Positions 53,862 through 61,812 of a stretch of 64,000 bases of DNA are shown one piece after another. How positions within the stretch are numbered: the first letter of the stretch is position 1; the number at the start of each line of letters is the position of its first letter. The position numbers and the translations under genes are program-made. The stretch is from CBDDKW01 sp965230425. Its GTDB lineage: Bacteria > Pseudomonadota > Gammaproteobacteria > UBA1113. The stretch spans positions 62,001 through 126,000 of the forward strand of contig CBDDKW010000018.1 of the NCBI GenBank assembly GCA_965230425.1. The letters are read 5' to 3'. The notes below the pieces were generated by a model. That model did no database searches. It saw only the letters and a list, made by a program, of their open reading frames with translations, and had not been told where the DNA came from.

Positions 53862-53952
53862 AATGCATCCCTATTTCAAACCCTACCCCTATACTCTTGA
53901 AAGTATAGTCCATAGTTTTGCTGTTATTGGCAAGTTGGGTAAATACTTTATA

Positions 53953-54143
53953 CACGACAAAAAACCTCGTGAAAAGCCACAGGTAGCCTAGTGTTTCAAG
54001 CTTGTAGTTTATGTGCCAAGGCTCGGCTACCTTCCTGTAGCTTGCGCTATCATCCCTGATAGCGCTTTTTACTCGCCTTTTCACATAAACTACAAGCTTG
54101 AAACTTTATATCTCATCTATTAATTGTAAGTTTTTTGTCGTGC
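53953..54143. repeat. 191-bp nested inverted-repeat element with an internal terminator hairpin
   Basis: Outer 13-bp perfect repeats CACGACAAAAAAC (53953-53965) and its inverse (54131-54143) enclose inner perfect 23-bp repeats (53993-54015 and 54082-54104, GTTTCAAGCTTGTAGTTTAT...). At the centre GCGCTATCA-tccc-TGATAGCGC (54044-54065) is followed by TTTTT, a textbook plus-strand terminator. No plus-strand gene precedes it. It may be a MITE, a small RNA gene, or both. It fills most of the 303-bp gap 53862-54164. Confidence 0.75.
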
Positions 54144-54164
54144 ATAGAACACATTGAGCACCCA

Positions 54165-56741
54165 TTAAGAAAACCCTAAACTATCCCCTTCTACTGCAAC
54201 ATGCACTGCATCGTTAGCGGCAAATTCGCCTTTTAGCAGGGCTTGGGCGAGTGGGTTTTCTAGGTATTGCTGGATTGCGCGTTTTAACGGTCTAGCGCCG
54301 TAGACTGGATCGTAACCAGCTTTAGCTAAGAAATCTAAAGCTTCATCACTGATCTCAAGTTTAATATCTTTACTTTGCAAGCGCTGGCAAATGTGGCGAA
54401 TTTGGATTTCGGTAATCATACGGATCTGTGCTTGTTGCAGCGGTTGGAAGACCACTGTTTCATCCACACGGTTAATAAATTCTGGTCTAAAATGTTGGCC
54501 GACAACTTCCATCACTGCCTTCTTCATACCACTGGTATCACCAGATTCTGCCATTTCTTGAATAAGGTGAGAACCTAAATTCGAAGTCATCACGATTACC
54601 GCATTACGAAAATCCACCGTACGGCCATGACCATCAGTTAAACGGCCATCATCTAATACTTGTAATAAAATATTAAACACATCAGTATGCGCTTTTTCAA
54701 TTTCATCCAATAAAATCACAGAGTACGGTTTGCGACGCACCGCCTCAGTAAGGTAGCCACCTTGTTCGTAACCTACATAGCCTGGAGGCGCACCAATTAA
54801 GCGTGCTACTGAATGTTTCTCCATAAATTCTGACATATCAATACGTACCATGGCATCGGCACTATCAAACAAGAATTCAGCGAGGGTTTTGCATAATTCA
54901 GTTTTACCCACCCCCGTAGGCCCTAAAAATAAGAAAGAGCCGATGGGTTTATTAGGATCTGACAAGCCTGCACGAGAACGACGAATGGCATTGGCTACAG
55001 CATTCACCGCTTCATCTTGGCCAATCACGCGTTGATGTAACACGTCTTCCATACGTAGTAATTTATCACGCTCACCTTCCAACATTTTTGAGACTGGGAT
55101 ATGAGTCCATTTAGACACGACTTCAGCAACTTCTTCTTCGGTGACTTTATTGCGTACTAATTTAGTCGCTTCTGTTTGCGCTTCAGGTTCAGAGGCCAGC
55201 GCTAATTGCTTTTCTAATTCTGGAATACGCCCATATTGAAATTCGGACATACGACTTAAATCACCTGCCCGACGTGCAGTTTCTAATTCCATCTTAGCTC
55301 GCTCCAAGGCTTCTTTAATATGCTGTGAGCCTTGTAACGCAGCTTTTTCTGCTTTCCAAACTTCTTCCAGATCACCAAATTCTTTCTGCAAGGTTTTGAT
55401 CTCTTCATCTAAATTCTCTAAACGTTTTTTCGAGGCTTCATCAGACTCTTTTTTCAAGGCCTCACGTTCAATCTTTAATTGAATTAAACGCCGTTCTAAG
55501 CGATCCATTTCCTCTGGCATAGAGTCAATTTCCATACGTATATTACTACCTGCTTCATCGATTAAATCGATAGCTTTATCAGGTAATTGTCGATCAGTAA
55601 TATAGCGATGAGATAGAGTCGCTGCCGCTACAATAGCTGGATCAGTAATTTCAACCCCATGATGAATCTCATACCGTTCTTTTAAACCTCGTAAGATAGC
55701 AATGGTATCTTCAACCGAAGGCTCATCCACTAGTACTTTTTGGAAACGTCGCTCTAATGCAGCATCTTTTTCAATATACTGGCGGTATTCATCTAAGGTT
55801 GTGGCCCCAATACAATGTAACTCGCCACGCGCTAAGGCAGGTTTTAACATATTACCGGCATCCATGGCACCTTCGGCTTTACCTGCACCAACTAAAGTAT
55901 GTAGCTCATCAATAAATAAGATGATCTGACCTTCTTGCTTGGACAAGTCATTTAATACAGCTTTTAAACGCTCTTCAAATTCACCGCGAAATTTTGCCCC
56001 GGCAATTAAGGCCCCAAGATCTAAAGATAATAAGCGCTTATTTTTTAAGCCTTCAGGCACTTCACCATTCACAATGCGTTGGGCTAAGCCTTCTACAATG
56101 GCGGTTTTACCTACACCTGGTTCACCGATGAGAACCGGATTATTTTTGGTTCGACGTTGTAGCACTTGAATAGTGCGGCGTATTTCACTATCACGGCCGA
56201 TGACCGGATCAAGCTTACTTTGTAAGGCACGTTCGGTTAAATCAATAGTGTACTTCTCCAACGCTTGGCGTTGGTCTTCGGCATTAGGATCTTTAACCGA
56301 CTCTCCACCGCGCACACTATCAATGGCTTGCTCAAGCACTTTCTTGCTAGCACCTACACTCGCTAACAATTTGGCTAACTCACCCTTGGTCTCTAAGACA
56401 GCGAGAATAAATAACTCACTGGCAATGTAATCATCTTTGCGTTGCTGGGCTAATTTATCCATTAAATTCAGTACAGCCTTTAAGTCACGGCCTACATGCA
56501 TATCACCGGATGTACCTGTGACTTGAGGTAATGCATCTAAACGTTGATCTAATTCGCTGCACAATTGTGGTACCTTTACCCCCGCCTGGATCAATAAATG
56601 CCGAATAATACTACTTTGTTGGTCAAGTAAGGCCTTGAGTACATGTTCTGGCTCTATATATTGGTTATCTCGACCAATCGCCAAGGATTCAGCCTCTGCT
56701 AAGGCTGATTGAAATTTAACCGTAAATTTTTCCCAATTCAT
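54165..56741 (-). CDS. clpB: ClpB disaggregase
   Basis: 858 residues, full length. The N-terminal Clp repeats are followed by two AAA+ modules with GEPGVGKTAIVEGLAQRI (Walker A 1) and LGPTGVGKTELCKTLAEFL (Walker A 2), and Walker B motifs LFIDELHTLVGAG and VILLDEIEKAH. The ClpB-specific coiled-coil middle domain lies at about 405-525. With DnaK it rescues aggregated proteins after heat shock. Aromatic pore loops AKFRGEFEERLK and GYVGYEQGG are intact. The start has AAAGGAG; a heat-shock promoter precedes it. Confidence 0.98.
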   Translation of the reverse strand: MNWEKFTVKFQSALAEAESLAIGRDNQYIEPEHVLKALLDQQSSIIRHLLIQAGVKVPQLCSELDQRLDALPQVTGTSGDMHVGRDLKAVLNLMDKLAQQRKDDYIASELFILAVLETKGELAKLLASVGASKKVLEQAIDSVRGGESVKDPNAEDQRQALEKYTIDLTERALQSKLDPVIGRDSEIRRTIQVLQRRTKNNPVLIGEPGVGKTAIVEGLAQRIVNGEVPEGLKNKRLLSLDLGALIAGAKFRGEFEERLKAVLNDLSKQEGQIILFIDELHTLVGAGKAEGAMDAGNMLKPALARGELHCIGATTLDEYRQYIEKDAALERRFQKVLVDEPSVEDTIAILRGLKERYEIHHGVEITDPAIVAAATLSHRYITDRQLPDKAIDLIDEAGSNIRMEIDSMPEEMDRLERRLIQLKIEREALKKESDEASKKRLENLDEEIKTLQKEFGDLEEVWKAEKAALQGSQHIKEALERAKMELETARRAGDLSRMSEFQYGRIPELEKQLALASEPEAQTEATKLVRNKVTEEEVAEVVSKWTHIPVSKMLEGERDKLLRMEDVLHQRVIGQDEAVNAVANAIRRSRAGLSDPNKPIGSFLFLGPTGVGKTELCKTLAEFLFDSADAMVRIDMSEFMEKHSVARLIGAPPGYVGYEQGGYLTEAVRRKPYSVILLDEIEKAHTDVFNILLQVLDDGRLTDGHGRTVDFRNAVIVMTSNLGSHLIQEMAESGDTSGMKKAVMEVVGQHFRPEFINRVDETVVFQPLQQAQIRMITEIQIRHICQRLQSKDIKLEISDEALDFLAKAGYDPVYGARPLKRAIQQYLENPLAQALLKGEFAANDAVHVAVEGDSLGFS

Positions 56742-56776
56742 TGTTTAACTCCTTTATTGAGTAGTCTTACTGGTAA

Positions 56777-56805
56777 ATGTGGGGTGCAACAGTGTATTAA
56801 TCAAG
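56777..56805 (-). promoter_or_regulatory. Heat-shock (sigma-32 type) promoter of clpB
   Basis: On the minus strand CTTGATT (56799-56805), a 14-base spacer and CCCCACAT (56777-56784) match the sigma-32 pattern CTTGAAA-N13/15-CCCCATNT with few differences, 36 bp before the clpB start. This agrees with known heat induction of clpB in gammaproteobacteria. Confidence 0.75.
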
Positions 56806-56912
56806 GTTAATATCATAAAATATTCAGCAACAGAACAAAATTAGCCAAGAATATGGGCATCCAGGCTAATGAATGCTAATCATTATCAGTGCTATACTTA
56901 AAAGAAGAAAAT

Positions 56913-57060
56913 CTCCCCCCGCTTGCGGGGGAGTCAGAGCGCTGGGGTTTCCCAAGGGGAGAGCGCAAGCTCCCCTTGGGTCGCCGTCGGCGCGGGTTTC
57001 CCGCGCAGGCGAAATCATACTAGGAAACAATCTCGGTCGCTTGCGGCCGAGTTGTTAAAA
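56913..57060 (+). repeat. Cluster of four GC-rich hairpins (includes dispersed repeat copy B)
   Basis: Hairpins lie at 56913-56933 (CTCCCCCC...GGGGGAG), 56951-56980 (CCCAAGGGGA...TCCCCTTGGG), 56990-57006 (GCGCGGG-TTT-CCCGCGC) and 57032-57051 (CTCGG...CCGAG). Three share a CGCTTGCGG-like loop. The part 56980-57060 is homologous to 43310-43398 in reverse. The cluster is far richer in GC than its surroundings and lies in the pilin gene's leader region. Confidence 0.8.
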
Positions 57061-57087
57061 GCAATACAGTTTATTTGGGGAAATTCT

Positions 57088-57501
57088 ATGGATCTGCATC
57101 GCTATCATCGCGGTATTACCTTGATGGAATTGGTCATTGTAGTGGCTATTGTTGCCATTCTTGGGGCCATCGCCATACCTTCTTATAATGATTATGTAAC
57201 GGAAACTCGCCGTGCGGATGGTCAAGTAGCCTTATTAGATTTAGCTAACCGTATGGATCGCTTCTTTACCGAAAATAATACCTATGTAGGTGCAACCTTA
57301 GCAGGCTTAGGTATGCCCACTACGTCTTCAGAGGGGTTTTATAACTTGGCCATTACCAATGCCACAGGTACTGCCTATACCATCCAAGCCACCCCCACCG
57401 GTGCGCAAGCAAGTCAAGATACTAATTGCGCTAGTTTGACATATAATCAATTGGGTCAAAAAGGGAACACCGGTCCTGGTACCGCAGCAGATTGTTGGTA
57501 A
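57088..57501 (+). CDS. Type IV pilin-like protein (PilE/minor pilin type)
   Basis: 137 residues from ATG at 57088 (GGGG 7 bases before); a longer frame through the GC-rich hairpins to 56923 is not credible. A short basic leader ends RG, and the mature part begins ITLMELVIVVAIVAILGAIA with Glu at position 5, the prepilin peptidase and assembly signature. YNDYVTETRRADGQVALLDLANRMDRFF then marks PilE-like minor pilins. The C-terminal domain has two cysteines (TNCASL and ADCW) forming the usual disulfide loop. No other pilus gene is nearby. Role in pili, DNA uptake or secretion is open. Confidence 0.92.
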   Translation: MDLHRYHRGITLMELVIVVAIVAILGAIAIPSYNDYVTETRRADGQVALLDLANRMDRFFTENNTYVGATLAGLGMPTTSSEGFYNLAITNATGTAYTIQATPTGAQASQDTNCASLTYNQLGQKGNTGPGTAADCW

Positions 57502-57539
57502 TTGACATCCTCAAAGCAAGCTGTGGGAAGGCAAGTTAA

Positions 57540-59447
57540 TTACATAATTGCGCACCATCTAGAATGAGAACCATTATTTTGTGATGTGCCCTTTGCTTGC
57601 ACGTGATTAGGTATATCAATTCTCACCTCATTAGAAGATCCTGAGCTTGATTGTGATGCGGCCGGCTGCGGATAAAAACGAGTACGAGCAGCAAGTAGTC
57701 GGCCATCACTATCAAAACCTCTCTGTTGTGGTTCATCTCGACTACTGCTACCTGCAGATTGCTGCGTTGTCGTGGTTCTGCTATATTCTGTTTCCGTCAC
57801 AGTCGTATGTACCACCTTAGTCACGCGCGTGCGTACTGTCTCTTCAACAACGGTAGTAGTATAGTCTGCCTCTCGCTTACCCTTTGGATCAAAAGCCTCT
57901 GCTCTCTCATCCCCACTGTCGTACTGGCCGGTAGCATAATCTGTTCTGGGTACAGAAAAATCACCCTCGCCTTGAATACTCGGGTAATCGCTGGTTAACT
58001 GTTTTCGCTCTTGTGCTGTTGCACTATCTGTAGGAATAGTAATCTCAGTCAGCCCCTTACGCGCTTCAGTCACTTCAGAATACAAACTACCAAAATACAT
58101 AAAAAAACCGACAACTAAGGCTAAGCCTTGTAGAACCCACCCTAGCGTCGGATAAAATGACTCACGACCAGCAATGAGTACTGCAAAAGCACCATCGATG
58201 GCGTGAATAAGTGCATCAAGATACATCACTCGTTTAAAAAATTTTGCGATAGGTGCTGGCATCCAAGGTGTTGGCTCTGCTCGTTCTACACCTGTGATAT
58301 GCGCAATATTTTCCTTTGCCTCTAACACTTCAAAATATAGCGTTTGTAACACGAGTACGACTAATGAAAGCAATAACATAGCGCCGATACCCGTAAAAAT
58401 AGGCACTTGCCAATAGACACTTTGAGAACATAAGAACAACACAAGTTGCGGAGGCACACTGAATACAATTCGTAGTAAATGACCAATCACATGGTTGATA
58501 GCTCCAGGGTAATACAGCCATGAAGTTACCACAGAATTACTCACCACATCTTTAAGATAAGGCTTAAATCTTCTGTAGACGGGATCTTCTAAATCGCCAG
58601 TCTCTGCATTCCTCTCTAAGCCTTCTAAGACTGCAGCATCTTGAGTCACTAAGGTAAAGGGCATGACCGACAGGGCATAATAAACGGCTAGAATACCCAT
58701 TACCGGATAACTCAATACCGCATTATCCTGGGCGATTTGACTACCGCCTCTTACTGCGACGATCCATTGTTTACCACCAAGCGCTAATAAACACAAATCA
58801 GCATAGCCAATCAAAGGGCTTAAGAGCAAATACCCATATTTTTTTGTAACAAGCATTTTCAGATTCGCTTGTTTCTCTTCCTCAGATTGCTGGCCTGCAA
58901 TACGCGGGTAATCAAAACGGCCAGGTTCATGGCCCAATATATTTGCTGCTATTTCCCTGCCTAAAAAAGCATTAGATTCTAAGTAAATAACAATAGCAGC
59001 ACCAATCCCTGGGATTGTTGATAGCAATGAAGCCATAAATGGACTACGATAACGCAGTAATACATCACGAACGGGAACAAAGACACCAAAAAATTCGGAA
59101 AAGCCTGACGCAAAAGCATTCGCCTTACGCACAAAACTAGCAACAAAACGCCGCTGGTTAGAAGCCAATGGCTGGAACAATACATCATCATGAAGTAGCT
59201 GAGGTGCTAATAGAGGTACAGGTGTGTCATCACCAGCATGTGATGTTGTTAGCGGCACTGTATAAAAACCATCGCCATCAGTCTGAGGAGTCTGGGCATA
59301 TGGTATAGCAAAAGGTCTCTGAGCATCTGACTGAGCTTTACCACCATCACTCACGCCAACACCATTGGCAGATGCAGGAATAACTAGTAACTCTTCGGCT
59401 CGGTGATCACCATGCTGCGTGGCTCTGCCACCGCTCGCTGCTGGCAT
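57540..59447 (-). CDS. Multi-spanning membrane orphan with Fur-like promoter
   Basis: 635 residues from the ATG beginning PAASGGRATQ (GGAG 9 bases before; the frame opens 11 codons earlier). Residues 1-100 are polar, 110-470 carry about eight hydrophobic segments (SLLSTIPGIGAAIVIYLES, YPVMGILAVYYALSVMPF, LLSLVVLVLQTLYF), and the last 160 are a polar tail rich in Ser/Thr/Gln with repeated Thr-Val (VEETVRTRVTKVVHTTVTET). No family recognised. The size, architecture and Ser-rich tail suit a secreted membrane effector. Its promoter overlaps a Fur-like box, so iron control is likely. Confidence 0.7.
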   Translation of the reverse strand: MPAASGGRATQHGDHRAEELLVIPASANGVGVSDGGKAQSDAQRPFAIPYAQTPQTDGDGFYTVPLTTSHAGDDTPVPLLAPQLLHDDVLFQPLASNQRRFVASFVRKANAFASGFSEFFGVFVPVRDVLLRYRSPFMASLLSTIPGIGAAIVIYLESNAFLGREIAANILGHEPGRFDYPRIAGQQSEEEKQANLKMLVTKKYGYLLLSPLIGYADLCLLALGGKQWIVAVRGGSQIAQDNAVLSYPVMGILAVYYALSVMPFTLVTQDAAVLEGLERNAETGDLEDPVYRRFKPYLKDVVSNSVVTSWLYYPGAINHVIGHLLRIVFSVPPQLVLFLCSQSVYWQVPIFTGIGAMLLLSLVVLVLQTLYFEVLEAKENIAHITGVERAEPTPWMPAPIAKFFKRVMYLDALIHAIDGAFAVLIAGRESFYPTLGWVLQGLALVVGFFMYFGSLYSEVTEARKGLTEITIPTDSATAQERKQLTSDYPSIQGEGDFSVPRTDYATGQYDSGDERAEAFDPKGKREADYTTTVVEETVRTRVTKVVHTTVTETEYSRTTTTQQSAGSSSRDEPQQRGFDSDGRLLAARTRFYPQPAASQSSSGSSNEVRIDIPNHVQAKGTSQNNGSHSRWCAIM

Positions 59448-59488
59448 GTTTATCATCTCCATTATTCTTGTTGTTATCAAAAAATGGT

Positions 59489-59516
59489 ATTATATGGAAA
59501 TGAGAATTATTTGCAA
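59489..59516 (-). promoter_or_regulatory. Fur-like box within a promoter (membrane orphan gene)
   Basis: On the minus strand TTGCAA (59511-59516), a 16-base spacer and TATAAT (59489-59494) form a good promoter. The spacer reads ATAATTCTCATTTCCA and shares ATTCTCATTT with the Fur box at 46179. Repressor occupancy would cover the promoter. Confidence 0.6.
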
Positions 59517-59686
59517 TAACTAGGGGGTCATGGATTTTACGTTAACAAATTCATGGGTAGATGGCGGCGTCCCTTATTATTTCCAGGAACAATAAATTGA
59601 TTATTATTCAATACGTTAACATATCAAACACGACTAATGTGTTTCAAGACAAGTAAAGAACATTAGCAAGAATAGAGACCTACGGG

Positions 59687-60127
59687 CTAATTCACCTCAA
59701 CAATTTCAACACGAATGTATAATTCTTGTCCCGCCAGTGGATGATTAAAATCTACCGTGGCCGTCTCATCATCAAAGCTGCGGATCACCCCCGGTACAGG
59801 CTCACCACCCATACGTTCGAATTCAATAATTAAGCCATTTTCTAAATCAAGCGTTGCGGGAAATTGGTCACGAGGTACTTTGTGAAAGTTAGCTGGATTA
59901 GGCATACCGTAGGCATCATCTGGAGCTAGATTAAAGGCTTTCTTTTCTCCTGCCTGTAAGCCCATTAATTGTTGTTCAAAGCCAGCAGAGAGACTGCCAT
60001 CTCCCATCACAATCCGCGCAGGCTTGTGGCTAGTGCGAGTACTGTCTGCAACGGAACCATCCATTAATTTGATATCTACATGCATGATGACTTCACTATC
60101 GGCTTGAATTATTTTATCTTTGTTCAT
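59687..60127 (-). CDS. fkpB: FKBP-type isomerase of the SlyD/FkpB group
   Basis: 146 residues with no signal peptide. FKBP parts DSEVIMHVDIKLMDGSVADS and ARIVMGDGSLSAGFEQQLMG flank an insert-in-flap domain (DDAYGMPNPANFHKVPRDQF) and VDFNHPLAGQELYIRVEIVEV at the end. This is the SlpA/FkpB form, shorter than SlyD and without its His-rich tail. It is a cytoplasmic folding helper with weak prolyl isomerase activity. Start ATG with GAGGA 8 bases before. In E. coli fkpB neighbours ispH/lspA; here it stands alone. Confidence 0.92.
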   Translation of the reverse strand: MNKDKIIQADSEVIMHVDIKLMDGSVADSTRTSHKPARIVMGDGSLSAGFEQQLMGLQAGEKKAFNLAPDDAYGMPNPANFHKVPRDQFPATLDLENGLIIEFERMGGEPVPGVIRSFDDETATVDFNHPLAGQELYIRVEIVEVN

Positions 60128-60223
60128 TTTTTATCCTCAGTAATCAGCCAATAAGTATAATTAACTTACACCATCAATACAATCAAGGATGCTATGCATC
60201 ATTTATGCTGTTTAGACAGGAAC

Positions 60224-61729
60224 CTATCGGTCTAAGCGGGTCTGGGAAGACTTATCAACAGTGGGAGCTGGGCCATGTTTAATGATGTTGGCGGGTTTCT
60301 CACCCTCAGGAAAAGCCTTTTCAAGATCTCGAGTGTCACTGGTCTTACCACGACTCAAGGCAAACATGACTAAAGCTTGACCTCGCGCTAGCACCTCTGG
60401 ATCAAAATGCTCGGTTTGCTCATCAATTAACTTATCACGCGCTTGATCATGTGCGGTGGTTTCACGCTGGTGTTTAGCCAATTGCTCATGGCTGCGTGTC
60501 CTTTCCTGTCTTTCTTGCAGATGATAAATATCAGTAATCCCTTGCATAGCTTCCTGATATTGGCTCGGTGTCATATGACCTGCTTTTACCCATGTATAAA
60601 ATTGATAGGCCTTCGCTTGCAAGCCAGCTACGGAATAACGTGTCATGCGTAACTTTTCTTTCACAGTGGTATCAATGAAAGTTTTCTTCATTTTACCCTT
60701 GAGGATCCGAGCAGTTTCATAGGTGTTAAATAGCCCTTTATTAAACACTGTAGCAAATAACTGGCGGAACACTTGAGTCACATTATCGACAAACTTAGCA
60801 AAGCCTCGCTGAGCTATTGTATGTTTTTTTGCATCCTTCGCAATAGGATCTAATAAAGTCCGCTTTAGTGCAAATTCAATATCATCGATGATATCTTCAC
60901 AATCATTGGCGGTCATGTAATTACTTGTAGAGCTAGTCCTTTGATAATCTTTGATTTGCTCTTGGATAGGCTGTAAAGCCTTAATAGCATCTGCTAAATA
61001 TCTTTTCCTAGCACTGTTGTTGGTATCGCTGATTTTCTTTTTTAATATGCGGATGGTATTTGCCAACTCAGGCGCAAAACTTGTTAATAGGTGTCTGGCG
61101 GCCTGATCTTCTTTTGCGCGTCCATTATGATCATAGTCACGCTGCTCGTCATATTCTTCAATACGTTTTTTTCTAATCGACGTAAATGCTGCAGCGGTTT
61201 GTTTCTGCGCCTCGGTTACTTCTTGCTCTAAGCCTAATACTTCTTTATGCCGCATTGCTACTTTACTTAAAGCTGCTGCTGCCGCTTGCATACCTTGAGC
61301 TGCGGAACGTAACTGCTTATATAAATCATATTGAAATACTCTATGTTCTTCATCATTATCCTGCGTGTATAACGCAGCCATCCTGTATCGATCATTAAAA
61401 TATTCCTGTGCTTTAGCATAATGATCACGACACTGCGTCACCTCAATATGGCCATTCAAGCCAGCCAATTCACGTCGATTACGCTTAGCTTGTTGTTTAA
61501 TTTCTTTTAGGAGAGCTTGATCTAATTGATTGGGGGTTTTGCTATCAAATGCGACTAACGAACGGATTTGCTGCTGTAAACCAACTAACTGCTTTTTGGC
61601 TTGAAGAAGGTTTTCAATAACGACGGGGCTAGTATAAGCCTTCTTCAAAGCTAAAGAGCAACGTTTAAGTTGGGCATCATACAATTTTAGCATGCCCTCT
61701 AATAATGTATTTTGCTGACCGCTCGGCAT
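60224..61729 (-). CDS. Long helical orphan protein
   Basis: 501 residues, almost wholly predicted helix and heavily charged, with coiled-coil stretches (VIENLLQAKKQLVGLQQQIRS, LGLEQEVTEAQKQTAAAFTS, QERQERTRSHEQLAKHQRET). There is a mildly hydrophobic patch near 330 (VTQVFRQLFATVFNKGLF) but no convincing membrane helix or signal. The tail is Lys/Pro/Ser-rich (EKPANIIKHGPAPTVDKS). No family recognised. Isolated, with a modest ribosome site (GGGT). The composition resembles coiled-coil effectors of Legionella relatives, by appearance only. Confidence 0.7.
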   Translation of the reverse strand: MPSGQQNTLLEGMLKLYDAQLKRCSLALKKAYTSPVVIENLLQAKKQLVGLQQQIRSLVAFDSKTPNQLDQALLKEIKQQAKRNRRELAGLNGHIEVTQCRDHYAKAQEYFNDRYRMAALYTQDNDEEHRVFQYDLYKQLRSAAQGMQAAAAALSKVAMRHKEVLGLEQEVTEAQKQTAAAFTSIRKKRIEEYDEQRDYDHNGRAKEDQAARHLLTSFAPELANTIRILKKKISDTNNSARKRYLADAIKALQPIQEQIKDYQRTSSTSNYMTANDCEDIIDDIEFALKRTLLDPIAKDAKKHTIAQRGFAKFVDNVTQVFRQLFATVFNKGLFNTYETARILKGKMKKTFIDTTVKEKLRMTRYSVAGLQAKAYQFYTWVKAGHMTPSQYQEAMQGITDIYHLQERQERTRSHEQLAKHQRETTAHDQARDKLIDEQTEHFDPEVLARGQALVMFALSRGKTSDTRDLEKAFPEGEKPANIIKHGPAPTVDKSSQTRLDR

Positions 61730-61812
61730 ATCTATACCCGCTATGTTTCGTAGTTATAATAATTCTAGCAGCAAATTTACCCTAAAAAGCTTAAGTAGAC
61801 ATTAACTCATGT

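Noticed and set aside
55939..56430. Plus-strand frames opposite clpB
   Set aside because: clpB is intact over the region and these frames show Ser/Arg-rich antisense composition with no start signals.
56923..57087. N-terminal extension of the pilin gene
   Set aside because: It would be encoded by the GC-rich hairpin cluster and would put 55 residues before the prepilin leader; the ATG at 57088 has a ribosome site and normal leader.
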